Of a stretch of DNA of 20,454 nucleotides, positions 7,854 through 15,611 are shown one piece after another. Positions within the stretch are counted from its first letter, which is position 1, and each line of letters starts with the position of its first letter. A program made the translations under genes and the position numbers. Below the pieces are notes generated by a model. It had not been told where the DNA came from. It saw nothing but the letters and a program-made list of their open reading frames with translations, and made no database searches. Source of the stretch: Chitinophaga pinensis (lineage in GTDB: Bacteria; Bacteroidota; Bacteroidia; Flavobacteriales; Flavobacteriaceae). The stretch covers positions 1 through 20,454 of the forward strand of contig CALPNL020000013.1 in NCBI GenBank assembly GCA_943324925.2. Reading direction: 5' to 3'.

Positions 7854-8704
7854 TTTTAGTCACAGGCGCGAACGGACAATTAGGTCAGGCAATACAGCAT
7901 ATTGCAAATAACTACTTGAATTTGAATTTTGTGTTTTGTAACTCTACCGATTTAGATATTTCAAATAAGGAAAATTGCCAAGCTGTTTTCCACAAAATAA
8001 AACCTGATTTCTGTATTAATGCTGCAGCGTACACAGCTGTAGATAAAGCCGAATCGGAGCAAGATAAAGCCGAATTAATTAATGTTATCGGAGCTAAAAA
8101 TCTTGCCGAAACCTGTAAAGAATTGGACGCCAAATTAATTCATATTTCAACTGATTTTGTTTTTGATGGATCAAATAACACCCCTTATACAGAAAACCAA
8201 ATTCCAAATCCTAAGGGAGTTTACGGACAAACAAAATTAGACGGCGAAAAAGCAATTCAAAACGTATTTTCAAATTATTACATCATCAGAACCTCTTGGG
8301 TTTATTCTCAATTTGGGAATAATTTTATGAAAACCATGTTGCGATTGGCCTCTGAAAGAACTTCCTTAAGCGTGGTAAACGATCAAATTGGCACGCCTAC
8401 TAACGCAGTTGATTTAGCAGAAGCGTTAGTTCAAATTATTTTAAACAATAACCAACAACCAACAGCCAACCAATTCGGAATCTACCATTTCAGTAATGAA
8501 GGGCAGTGTTCGTGGTATGATTTTGCCAAAAAAATATTTGAAATCAATAATGTAAATATTGATTTAATAGCGATTCCAACTTCTGAATTTCCAACTCCGG
8601 CTGAAAGACCAAAATACAGCGTTTTGGATAAAAGAAAGATAAAATCTACTTTTGGAATAACAATTAAAACCTGGGAGGAGAGTTTAAAATCAATAAAAAT
8701 ATGA
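7847..8704 (+). CDS. rfbD: dTDP-4-dehydrorhamnose reductase
   Basis: This is the last step of dTDP-L-rhamnose synthesis: NAD(P)H reduction of the 4-keto group. The 285-aa SDR has the Rossmann motif VTGANGQLGQ (5-14), the family signature NAAAYTAVDKAE (58-69), HISTDFVFDG (99-108) with the catalytic Thr/Ser region, and the YxxxK pair in VYGQTKLDGE (Tyr126, Lys130). The RTSWVYS motif (148-154) is also typical. A short low-complexity insert, NNNQQPTANQ, lies before GIYHFSNEG and is probably a surface loop. The gene overlaps rfbC by 7 bases and the next gene by 4 (ATGA), so translation is coupled on both sides. Confidence 0.96.
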   Translation: MVVLVTGANGQLGQAIQHIANNYLNLNFVFCNSTDLDISNKENCQAVFHKIKPDFCINAAAYTAVDKAESEQDKAELINVIGAKNLAETCKELDAKLIHISTDFVFDGSNNTPYTENQIPNPKGVYGQTKLDGEKAIQNVFSNYYIIRTSWVYSQFGNNFMKTMLRLASERTSLSVVNDQIGTPTNAVDLAEALVQIILNNNQQPTANQFGIYHFSNEGQCSWYDFAKKIFEINNVNIDLIAIPTSEFPTPAERPKYSVLDKRKIKSTFGITIKTWEESLKSIKI

Positions 8705-9762
8705 AAATTGTAGTAACCGGAGGAGCAGGATTTGTAGGGTCTACACTTTGTTTGCAATTAAAAGACAAATACCCGTCTTACGACATCATAGCTTTTGACA
8801 ACCTCAAAAGAAGAGGATCAGAATTAAATTTATCAGATTTTCAAAAAAAGGGAATTCCATTTTTCCATGGCGACATTCGAAACAATGAAGATCTTTCGGT
8901 GCTTGGAAACTTTGACGTTTTAATTGAAGCATCGGCAGAACCATCAGTCACTGCGGGATTGGATTCTGACCCGACTTATGTGATAAACAATAATCTTTAC
9001 GGATCTATAAATTGCTTTAATGCTTGTTTGAAAAACAATGCAAAGTTAATTTTTCTTTCTACCAGCCGAGTTTATCCAATTGAAACTATCGAAAAAGCAA
9101 ATTATATTGAAGAATTCACCCGATTTTCATTTGATGTAAACCAAACCCAAATAGGGATTTCTAATAAAGGGATTTCCGAAAAATTAAGCCTGGATGGCGC
9201 AAGATCTTTTTACGGAACAACCAAACTTTCTTCGGAAATGTTCATCGAAGAATACGCTGCTTTTTATGGGTTGAAAGCTGCAATTACACGATTTGGAGTT
9301 ATTGCAGGACCTCGTCAAATGGGCAAAACCGACCAAGGAGTGGTCACGCTTTGGATGGCAAAACACTATTGGAATCAATCTTTAAAATACATTGGTTATG
9401 GCGGCACAGGAAAGCAAGTTCGCGACCTGCTTCATGTTGACGATGTGGTTAGTTTAATTGACTTACAAATTCATCAAATAGAGAAATTTCAAGGCAAGAT
9501 TTACAATGTTGGCGGCGGAGCAGAGAACAGCGCTTCCTTATTTGAAATGACGTCTATTTGTGAAAAAATTACCGGAAATAAAATCCAAATTGCTTCAGAA
9601 GTGGAGACCAGAACTGCTGATTTAAGAATTTATATTACCGATAACAGCCTTATTGAAAAAGAAATTGGCTGGAAACCAACGAAAAGCGTAGAACAAATTT
9701 TCACCGATATTTACCATTGGATCAAAGAAAATGAAACCCAATTAGAATCAATTTTAAAATAA
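8701..9762 (+). CDS. NAD-dependent sugar-nucleotide epimerase, extended SDR (CDP-paratose 2-epimerase-like), canonical YxxxK
   Basis: This is a 353-aa extended SDR. Motifs are TGGAGFVGS (6-14) for NAD binding, HGDIR (56-60), IEASAEPSV (75-83), STSRVYP (120-126) and the catalytic pair Tyr171/Lys175 in FYGTTKLSSE. Further on are AGPRQMGKTDQGVV (202-215), IGYGGTGKQVRDLLHVDD (231-248) and YNVGGG (268-273). The GPxQMGKxDQGVV and GKQVRDLLHxDD pattern is characteristic of RfbE-like (CDP-paratose/tyvelose 2-epimerase) proteins of surface-glycan loci. No CDP-glucose pathway genes (rfbF, rfbG, rfbH) are nearby, so the true substrate is open and may be another nucleotide sugar or even a dTDP sugar. It cannot stand in for rfbB, which usually shows GGAGFIGSxxVR and other motifs not present here. 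The start overlaps the rfbD stop (ATGA). Confidence 0.82.
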   Translation: MKIVVTGGAGFVGSTLCLQLKDKYPSYDIIAFDNLKRRGSELNLSDFQKKGIPFFHGDIRNNEDLSVLGNFDVLIEASAEPSVTAGLDSDPTYVINNNLYGSINCFNACLKNNAKLIFLSTSRVYPIETIEKANYIEEFTRFSFDVNQTQIGISNKGISEKLSLDGARSFYGTTKLSSEMFIEEYAAFYGLKAAITRFGVIAGPRQMGKTDQGVVTLWMAKHYWNQSLKYIGYGGTGKQVRDLLHVDDVVSLIDLQIHQIEKFQGKIYNVGGGAENSASLFEMTSICEKITGNKIQIASEVETRTADLRIYITDNSLIEKEIGWKPTKSVEQIFTDIYHWIKENETQLESILK

Positions 9763-9764
9763 AT

Positions 9765-11669
9765 ATGAAACTAATAAATAGCATTTTAAAAGACAGAATA
9801 AATGTTTGGAGTTTTTTTATTGCTTTTATAGGGGCATTTATGCTCATTCCAAATTATTTTGAAGCCAATGTATTTCCTTTGACATTAGCGCACGACCTTT
9901 GGATGTCTTTGGATCCTTCTTGGGCAATTGCGATGAATTATGTTAAAATAAAAAATCTGACCTGGGGAACAGATGTTGCCTTTACCTACGGCCCATTAGC
10001 CCATTTCTGTACCAGAGTGGGTTGGGGAGAAACCCGGATTTCGTTTCTGCTTTTTGATTTTTTCATGTTTGTAAATTATTTTGCCGTTTTTTTCCTTTCG
10101 TTTAAAACTAGCAAAAACAAACTTTTCACTTTTCTTTTAATTGCGGCGGTTTGTGTTATTTTTCCTTCATGGATAGGTGCGGCAAACGCCTTAGTTTTGA
10201 TGGCATTTTTGATATTCTGGATTCGAATGAGTTTAGAAACTCCAAAACCGATTTATTATATTTTTCAAATAGCCATAATTACACTTGTTTTTTTCATCAA
10301 GTTCAATACAGGACTCATCGCATTTCCATTATTTATTGCTGGAATAAGCTGCAATTTAATTACCAATAATGGTAATAAAAAGGGTTTATTAAGTTATTTA
10401 ATTGCCCCTTTTATATTCATTACTGTTGCTTCTTATTTATTAAATGTTGCTTTAATTCCCTATATAAAATCAGGATTTGAATTTGTTTCAGGCTACAATG
10501 ATGTAATGTTTTTAGACAATCAAATTAAATCCAGCCGGACCTTTGTAATAGTAATTTCATTACTATTTAGCGCGATATTACTTTCGAATATTTATTCAAA
10601 GAAAAAGAAAGACTGGATTAAGATGCTTACTCTATTGTTCTTATTTGGAACCGCGGTTTTTGTATTATACAAGCAAGCTTTCGTTAGAGCAGATTTAGGC
10701 CATGTTAATGATTTTTTTAAGTTTATTTTGCTTTTGTCACTCTGTAATTTAGACGTTCATCAAGGCCTTAAAAACCGATATTCAAAAGCAGGTTTTGTAA
10801 TTGCCATTTTGCTTCCATTCTATTTTTTATTTGTTTCACAAGAAAATCAAGTAGAGATTATATCCAAGTTTCCAAAGGCGGATTATATTTCTAGATGCGA
10901 AGCTTTTACCTCAACTTCAGGAATGTTCCTTTTTGAAAATAATTGTAGATTTCCGAGTTCGGTACTAGCTAAAATTGGAAATAAAACGGTCGATGTATAT
11001 CCGTGGAATATTCAGCTAATTATTGAAAATAAATTAAATTATTTGCCAAGACCTGTTTTACAATCTTATACTGTTTTCACGCCTTACTTAGCAAATTTAG
11101 ATTTTGAGCATTACAATAATTTAAGTACAGCGCCTGAGTTTGTAGTTTATGATTTTATTACAATTGACGGAAGATACCCGCTTTTTGATGAGTCTAAAGT
11201 AAATTTATCGCTTATGAAAAACTATGAAGTAGCGGATTTATTTGATTTTGACGGAAGAAAAGTTCTTTTATTACAAAAGAAAAAAGACTTTAAACCTCTT
11301 TCTTTTGAAAAAATAAATGAATACGCAATGCTATTGAATTCTCCATTAGTGCCTAAAAAAGACATTTATTATGAAATAGGGATTTACAATTCGGTTGCTG
11401 GAAAAATCACTTCTCTTTTTAACCATGCGCCCGAAATTAGATTAGAAATAAAATTAAAGTCGGGTAGTTTGTTGGATTTTAGAACTTCAAAATTAATGCT
11501 AGAAACGGGGTTGTTTTCAGATAAATATTTTAATGAAACAAAAAGCTTTAAATCTAATTTTGATGAGATTAATGACAATCAAGAGATAAAATATTATAAC
11601 TTTAAACCTTTAAATCCGTCTTTGTTTAAGGATAAGATTAGAATCACAGAATATAAAATTATACAATAA
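9765..11669 (+). CDS. Large polytopic membrane protein, possible GT-C-type glycosyltransferase
   Basis: I do not recognise a named family for this 634-aa protein. The N-terminal 360 residues hold about 9-10 hydrophobic helices. Between TM1 (about 14-30) and TM2 (about 92-112) lies a long loop with HDLWMSLDPSW (43-53) and GTDVAFTYGPLAHF (68-81). Asp44 and Asp50 could be the acidic residues that GT-C enzymes carry in their first external loop. A second motif, FVRADLGHVNDFFKF (306-320), sits in a later loop. The C-terminal 270 residues are mainly soluble, with VYPWNI (411-416) and RPVLQSYTVFTPYL (429-442). Similar FTYGPL/RPxxQSYxxYT proteins occur, from memory, in polysaccharide loci of other bacteria without a known function. 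It lies between two SDR genes, 2 bases after the first and overlapping the second by one base. A role in transferring a lipid-linked sugar outside the membrane is inference. Confidence 0.6.
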   Translation: MKLINSILKDRINVWSFFIAFIGAFMLIPNYFEANVFPLTLAHDLWMSLDPSWAIAMNYVKIKNLTWGTDVAFTYGPLAHFCTRVGWGETRISFLLFDFFMFVNYFAVFFLSFKTSKNKLFTFLLIAAVCVIFPSWIGAANALVLMAFLIFWIRMSLETPKPIYYIFQIAIITLVFFIKFNTGLIAFPLFIAGISCNLITNNGNKKGLLSYLIAPFIFITVASYLLNVALIPYIKSGFEFVSGYNDVMFLDNQIKSSRTFVIVISLLFSAILLSNIYSKKKKDWIKMLTLLFLFGTAVFVLYKQAFVRADLGHVNDFFKFILLLSLCNLDVHQGLKNRYSKAGFVIAILLPFYFLFVSQENQVEIISKFPKADYISRCEAFTSTSGMFLFENNCRFPSSVLAKIGNKTVDVYPWNIQLIIENKLNYLPRPVLQSYTVFTPYLANLDFEHYNNLSTAPEFVVYDFITIDGRYPLFDESKVNLSLMKNYEVADLFDFDGRKVLLLQKKKDFKPLSFEKINEYAMLLNSPLVPKKDIYYEIGIYNSVAGKITSLFNHAPEIRLEIKLKSGSLLDFRTSKLMLETGLFSDKYFNETKSFKSNFDEINDNQEIKYYNFKPLNPSLFKDKIRITEYKIIQ

Positions 11670-12733
11670 TGACTATTTGCATCATCACAGGTTCATCGGG
11701 GTTAATAGGCAGTGAATCCGTTTCTTTTTTTGCACCCAAATTCGATAAAATTATTGGAATCGATAACAACATGCGCCAAGTTTTTTTTGGGGCAGACGCT
11801 TCAACAGAATGGAATACGAAAAAACTGATTGAATCCATTCCCAATTTTGAACACCACCCTGCTGATATTCGAAACATCGAAGAAGTAGAAAAAATATTCT
11901 CAAAATACGGTGCAGATATTAAACTGGTGATTCACACGGCGGCGCAACCAAGTCACGATTGGGCGGCGAACGAACCAATTACCGACTTTACCGTTAATGC
12001 TAATGGAACATTAAATTTGCTTGAAGCCACAAGATTACATTGCCCTAAAGCCACGTTTATTTTTACATCTACCAACAAAGTTTACGGTGATACCCCTAAT
12101 TATTTGCCCTTGGTTGAAAAGGGGAAAAGATGGGAAATTGACGAAAACCATCCTTATTTTGAAAATGGCATCGATGAAAAAATGAGTATTGACCAAACGA
12201 AGCATTCCTTATTTGGCGCTTCAAAAGTAGCGGCCGATGTTTTAGTTCAGGAATATGGAAAGTACTTTGGAATGAATACTGGAATTTTCCGTGGGGGCTG
12301 TTTAACCGGGCCAAACCACTCAGGAACTAAGCTACACGGGTTTTTGTCTTATTTAATGAAATGCGCTATTACGGGCGATAAATATACCGTTTTTGGCTAC
12401 CAAGGAAAACAAGTTAGAGACAATATTCACAGTTGGGATTTAGTAAATATGTTTTGGCATTTTTATCAAAATCCGCGTCAAGGAGAAGTTTACAACGCCG
12501 GTGGCGGAAGACATTCTAATTGTTCAATGGCCGAAGCTATCGAAATGTGTGAGGCCATTACTGGGAAACCGATGAATTATGAGTATTCTGAAGCCAACCG
12601 AATTGGAGATCACATTTGGTGGATTAGCGATGTGTCCAAATTTAAATCGCATTATCCAGAATGGAATTGGAAGTACAATATCAATGATATTTTGACTCAA
12701 ATCTATGAGAATACTATAACCAGACAAGGATAA
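11669..12733 (+). CDS. Second RfbE-like extended SDR with Phe replacing the catalytic Tyr
   Basis: This 354-aa SDR is related to the product of the gene at 8701: both have GYxGxGKQVRD-type and YNxGGG motifs and similar C-termini. Its motifs are TGSSGLIGS (7-15), AAQPSHDWAANEP (91-103), VNANGTLNLLEATR (109-122), FTSTNKVYGD (132-141), GKQVRDNIHSWD (246-257) and YNAGGG (275-280). In the usual YxxxK position it has Phe182 and Lys186 (HSLFGASKVAAD), so the general-acid/base Tyr is missing. Related RfbE-like proteins in other genomes carry the same LFGASK version, as far as I recall, so this looks like a subfamily feature and not a sequencing error. A modified epimerase or a partner subunit of the first SDR are both possible. 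It is followed directly by the FkbM gene. Confidence 0.8.
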   Translation: MTICIITGSSGLIGSESVSFFAPKFDKIIGIDNNMRQVFFGADASTEWNTKKLIESIPNFEHHPADIRNIEEVEKIFSKYGADIKLVIHTAAQPSHDWAANEPITDFTVNANGTLNLLEATRLHCPKATFIFTSTNKVYGDTPNYLPLVEKGKRWEIDENHPYFENGIDEKMSIDQTKHSLFGASKVAADVLVQEYGKYFGMNTGIFRGGCLTGPNHSGTKLHGFLSYLMKCAITGDKYTVFGYQGKQVRDNIHSWDLVNMFWHFYQNPRQGEVYNAGGGRHSNCSMAEAIEMCEAITGKPMNYEYSEANRIGDHIWWISDVSKFKSHYPEWNWKYNINDILTQIYENTITRQG

Positions 12734-13459
12734 ATGAAGTTAAGAACTAAAATAATTCAAAGTCTGATTCATATAAACGAAGCGATTTTCTTTTATCCGA
12801 AACTTAAAAAGTTTTATAAAAATAATTTGAAAAATGCCTCCATTTCTATTCTTGATGTAGGCGCCAATAAAGGACAATCGATCGATTTTTTTCTTGGAAT
12901 AAATTCAAATGCAAAGATTACGGCATTTGAACCTAACAAAAAGTTATTTCATTTTTTAGAGGAAAAATACCAGAGCAATGCCAATATTAATTTGAACAAT
13001 TTAGGCGTAAGTAATACCAATGGAGAATTAGAGTTTAACGAAAATATTTTGGACGAAACGTCAACATTTGAATCCTTAAATTTAGAGTCAAAGTATCTTG
13101 AAAAAAAGGCAAAAGTACTTGGCGTTACTAAAGAATCCATAATTGTAGATAAATATAAAGTAGCGGTAATTACATTAGCTGAATTTTTAAAATCCAATGA
13201 AAACAGTTCTTTTGATGTGCTAAAGATTGATGTAGAAGGGCATGAATTACAAGTTTTAGAAGGGTTATTTTCAGATGGCAATCAATTTAAAATTCGATTA
13301 ATTCAATTGGAAAGCCACAACGACGATATGTATTTAAGCAATAGTAAGCACGGAGACATCGATCAATTAATGAACAAAAACGGGTATTTTGAAATTGCTA
13401 AAATCAAACATGGATTTGGTGATTTTGCAGAAATAATTTACGAGAATAAAAACAAATGA
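12734..13459 (+). CDS. FkbM-family SAM-dependent methyltransferase
   Basis: The 241-aa product has the FkbM (Methyltransf_21) pattern. Motif I is ILDVGANKGQS (39-49), the acidic loop FEPNKK (65-70) would bind the SAM ribose, then come LGVSNTNGELEF (90-101) and the signature VLKIDVEGHELQVLEGL (162-178). FkbM enzymes O-methylate sugars or other hydroxyls; in polysaccharide loci they usually modify a glycan residue, here perhaps in the repeat unit or at the chain end. It begins on the base after the previous stop and overlaps the next gene by 4 bases (ATGA), so it is in the same operon. No membrane segment is seen. Confidence 0.9.
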   Translation: MKLRTKIIQSLIHINEAIFFYPKLKKFYKNNLKNASISILDVGANKGQSIDFFLGINSNAKITAFEPNKKLFHFLEEKYQSNANINLNNLGVSNTNGELEFNENILDETSTFESLNLESKYLEKKAKVLGVTKESIIVDKYKVAVITLAEFLKSNENSSFDVLKIDVEGHELQVLEGLFSDGNQFKIRLIQLESHNDDMYLSNSKHGDIDQLMNKNGYFEIAKIKHGFGDFAEIIYENKNK

Positions 13460-14190
13460 AGTTAAGCATTGTAATTCCGGCGTATAACGAAGAAGAATCT
13501 ATTGCAGCAACCATAGATCAAATCGAGGAAGCTTTTTCAAAGGGGGTAATCGACCACGAAATAGTTGTTGTAAATGACAATTCTAAAGACAACACGGCTC
13601 AAGTTTTGGAAGAATTATCCAATAAATATCCCGCAGTTAACTACGTAACTAATTTAGGCCCAAATGGCTTTGGATATGCAGTTCGATATGGCTTAGAAAG
13701 ATATTCTGGAGATTGTGTAGCGGTTATGATGGCTGATTTATCTGATTCTCCATATGATTTGATTCGTTATTACAACACGATGGTTGAGGGGAATTACGAT
13801 TGTGTTTTTGGAAGTCGTTTTATGAAAGGCGGAAAAGTGATAGACTATCCCTTGGTGAAAAAAGTGATTAATAGAATTGCCAATTTGATTATTAGAGTGG
13901 TCATGCGAATTAAATACAACGACACCACCAATGCTTTTAAATTATACAAGAGAGAAGTGATAGAAGGGATTAAGCCTATTTTATCCCCTCACTTTAATTT
14001 AACTATCGAATTGCCTTTAAAAGCAATAATTAGAGGCTATTCTTATGCGGTAGTTCCTAATTCGTGGACCAATAGAAAATACGGAGTTTCTAAATTAAAA
14101 ATAAAAGAAATGGGCAGTCGTTATTTCTTTATTTTGGTTTATTGCTTTGTAGAAAAGTATTTTTCAAGGGGCGATTTCACGAAGAAATAA
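13456..14190 (+). CDS. GT2 glycosyltransferase, polyprenyl-phosphate-sugar synthase (DPM1-like)
   Basis: This is a GT-A fold family 2 enzyme of 244 aa. It begins SIVIPAYNEEESI (4-16); VVVNDNSKDNT (37-47) is the nucleotide-binding region. NLGPNGFGYAVRYGL (66-80) is typical of DPM1/ArnC-like enzymes. MMADLSDSP (91-99) replaces the more common DADLSHPP, keeping Asp94 and Asp97, and VFGSRFMKGG (117-126) and TTNAFKLYKREVI (157-169) follow. The C-terminus ends without a GtrA-type membrane domain. Such enzymes transfer a sugar from a nucleotide to polyprenyl phosphate on the inner face of the membrane, for later use by a GT-C enzyme. The presence of a candidate GT-C protein in the same operon (9765) supports this. 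It may instead add a sugar directly to the repeat unit. Confidence 0.82.
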   Translation: MKLSIVIPAYNEEESIAATIDQIEEAFSKGVIDHEIVVVNDNSKDNTAQVLEELSNKYPAVNYVTNLGPNGFGYAVRYGLERYSGDCVAVMMADLSDSPYDLIRYYNTMVEGNYDCVFGSRFMKGGKVIDYPLVKKVINRIANLIIRVVMRIKYNDTTNAFKLYKREVIEGIKPILSPHFNLTIELPLKAIIRGYSYAVVPNSWTNRKYGVSKLKIKEMGSRYFFILVYCFVEKYFSRGDFTKK

Positions 14191-14226
14191 AAAGATATTA
14201 ATTTAACCTCAACTAAAAATAATATT

Positions 14227-14234
14227 TATTTTTG
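14227..14234 (+). promoter_or_regulatory. Candidate -7 box for the lipoprotein gene
   Basis: TATTTTTG is a perfect TAnnTTTG match. A TTTA at 14202-14205 gives a 21-base spacing to a possible -33. The box ends only 10 bases before ATG 14245 but 16 before ATG 14251, so the second ATG may be the real start. It lies in the first non-overlapping gap (54 bases) after the tightly packed genes 6444-14190 and suggests a new transcription start. Confidence 0.5.
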
Positions 14235-14244
14235 TAAAAAAACG

Positions 14245-14799
14245 ATGAAAATGAAAACAAAATTTATAATTGCTGTACTAGTTTTGTTAGGGATTTTTAC
14301 CGGTTGCAAAAACGAAAAATCGCTAGATTCTTTAGAAGTTGTAAAGTCGGAAGTTGCCGTTGACGACAGCTTTAAAGTTACCTTAGGGGTAATTGTAAAA
14401 AAAGACGACAATTTGAGTTTGTTTTATACAGAAGATGGGTCTATTGATTTTAAAGGCGAGCCAATTTGGCAAGGCGTTAAAGGGAACGATGGGGTTCAAG
14501 AAGTTGTTTACACGCTGCCGGAAGGGGTTTTTCCAACCCAATTAAGATTGGATTTTGGGATGAATAAAGACCAAGAAGAGATGGTTTTAAAAAGCGTTTT
14601 ATTAGAATATAAAGGAAATAAAAAAGAATTTATTGGTGCCAACCTGGCTAACTTCTTTAGAGCAGATGAAAATAAATGTACTTTTAATCCAAGCACAGGA
14701 GTTATTAAGGCGGTAGTTAAAGACGGGGTAAGGCAATATCCTTCATTATATCCACACGAAGCAAGTTTGTTACCAGAGATAAATAAATTAGCTAAATAA
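14245..14799 (+). CDS. Putative lipoprotein of unknown function in the glycan locus
   Basis: The product is 184 aa (182 if ATG 14251 is used). A type II signal peptide is clear: a basic N-terminus (MKMKTK), the hydrophobic stretch FIIAVLVLLGIF and the lipobox FTGC with Cys21. The mature part, KNEKSLDSLE onward, reads as mostly beta-strand: FKVTLGVIVKKDDNLSLFYT, then YTLPEGVFPTQLRLDFG (92-108). I cannot assign a family, but the PTQLRLDFG and LLEYKGNKKEF wording suggests a beta-sandwich, perhaps a carbohydrate-binding or accessory domain. The lipobox fits an envelope lipoprotein; whether it faces the periplasm or surface is unclear (no obvious Lys/Asp/Glu-rich export signal after the Cys). It sits between the GT2 and methyltransferase genes and has its own promoter. 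Confidence 0.7.
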   Translation: MKMKTKFIIAVLVLLGIFTGCKNEKSLDSLEVVKSEVAVDDSFKVTLGVIVKKDDNLSLFYTEDGSIDFKGEPIWQGVKGNDGVQEVVYTLPEGVFPTQLRLDFGMNKDQEEMVLKSVLLEYKGNKKEFIGANLANFFRADENKCTFNPSTGVIKAVVKDGVRQYPSLYPHEASLLPEINKLAK

Positions 14800-14869
14800 T
14801 GATTTTTAGTTTTTTAAAACCAAAACAGTAGCTTTTACACCTGTTTATTGCCACACATTAAATTTTTAT

Positions 14870-15610
14870 ATGGGAAAAGACCAAAAACAAGAATGGATAG
14901 ATTATTCGAAATCAATTAGCGTAAGCCATATTAAAAACTCGTACAATCATCCCACTAGTTTCCAATCAGAGTTTAATGTTGTATTAAATGAAATCATTGA
15001 GAAAAACTCTCTTTCGTCTGCTATAGAAATAGGTTGCGAAGCTGGAATAAGTTTAATGCTACTGAATTCAGTATTAGCAAAATCCACTTTTTTAGATTAC
15101 GATCATACCATACTGGAGAAGGTAACTGTAGCGGCTTCAGAATTAAATTTGAAAGGAACCAATTGTATCTGTGAAGATATGTTTTCAATGAATTCCATAG
15201 CAGACGAAAGCTATGATTTAGCCTATAATTCCGGAGTAATTGAGCATTATACTAAAGAAGTGAGAACCAAAGCCATACAATCCTATTCTAGAATTACCAA
15301 AAAAGGAGGTTATGTAATAGTAGCTTTTCCAAACCACCATACTTTACCTTATCGACTTTCTTATTTAATTGGAAGTTCCTTGGGTAAAAAAATCTGGCCA
15401 TGGCCTAAAGAATATAAATTTTATTCTTTAAAAGACGAGATGGAATCAGCTGGATTGGTTTATTTAACCCGCACCACGATGGACCGAAGCACTCTTTTTA
15501 AACAATGGATTACAAAATATAAAGTTACAAGAACCTTTTTCTTATTTCTAGATCAATTTCTTCATTTTGAAGGCTATCTTACGGTTTGCATCGCTCAAAA
15601 ACCTCTATAA
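14870..15610 (+). CDS. Class I SAM-dependent methyltransferase
   Basis: The 246-aa product has the Rossmann-like methyltransferase core. Motif I is AIEIGCEAGIS (51-61), a slightly diverged EIGCGxG with Ala58 in place of Gly. Asp78 in LDYDHT follows, then CEDMFSM (101-107) and the motif SYDLAYNSGVIEHY (114-127), typical of the Methyltransf_11 type. The C-terminal part is hydrophobic and aromatic (FFLFLDQFLHF), which may help it meet a lipid-linked substrate. Together with the FkbM protein it suggests a methylated glycan, but the acceptor is unknown. A 70-base gap with no clear promoter separates it from the lipoprotein gene; its stop lies one base before the flippase start. Confidence 0.8.
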   Translation: MGKDQKQEWIDYSKSISVSHIKNSYNHPTSFQSEFNVVLNEIIEKNSLSSAIEIGCEAGISLMLLNSVLAKSTFLDYDHTILEKVTVAASELNLKGTNCICEDMFSMNSIADESYDLAYNSGVIEHYTKEVRTKAIQSYSRITKKGGYVIVAFPNHHTLPYRLSYLIGSSLGKKIWPWPKEYKFYSLKDEMESAGLVYLTRTTMDRSTLFKQWITKYKVTRTFFLFLDQFLHFEGYLTVCIAQKPL

Positions 15611-15611
15611 A

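Noticed and set aside
8445..8475. CAACAACCAACAGCCAACC-type tandem pattern in rfbD
   Set aside because: It is only a short low-complexity Asn/Gln codon run within a well-conserved gene, in frame and probably a surface loop.
8701..12733. One of the two SDRs as the missing rfbB
   Set aside because: The GPxQMGKxDQGVV and AAQPSHDWAA motifs match RfbE-like 2-epimerases; RmlB-type motifs such as its YSASKA active site are absent in both.
14800..14869. Promoter or terminator in the gap before the methyltransferase gene
   Set aside because: TAGCTTTT at 14829-14836 has a mismatch to TAnnTTTG and poor spacing to the start, and GTTTTTTAAAAC is a short AT palindrome without a usable loop or T-tract.
15567..15611. 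TTG start adding 15 residues to the Wzx flippase
   Set aside because: It lies in the 3' end of the methyltransferase gene, and the added residues are unlike a flippase N-terminus; ATG 15612 is one base after the previous stop.
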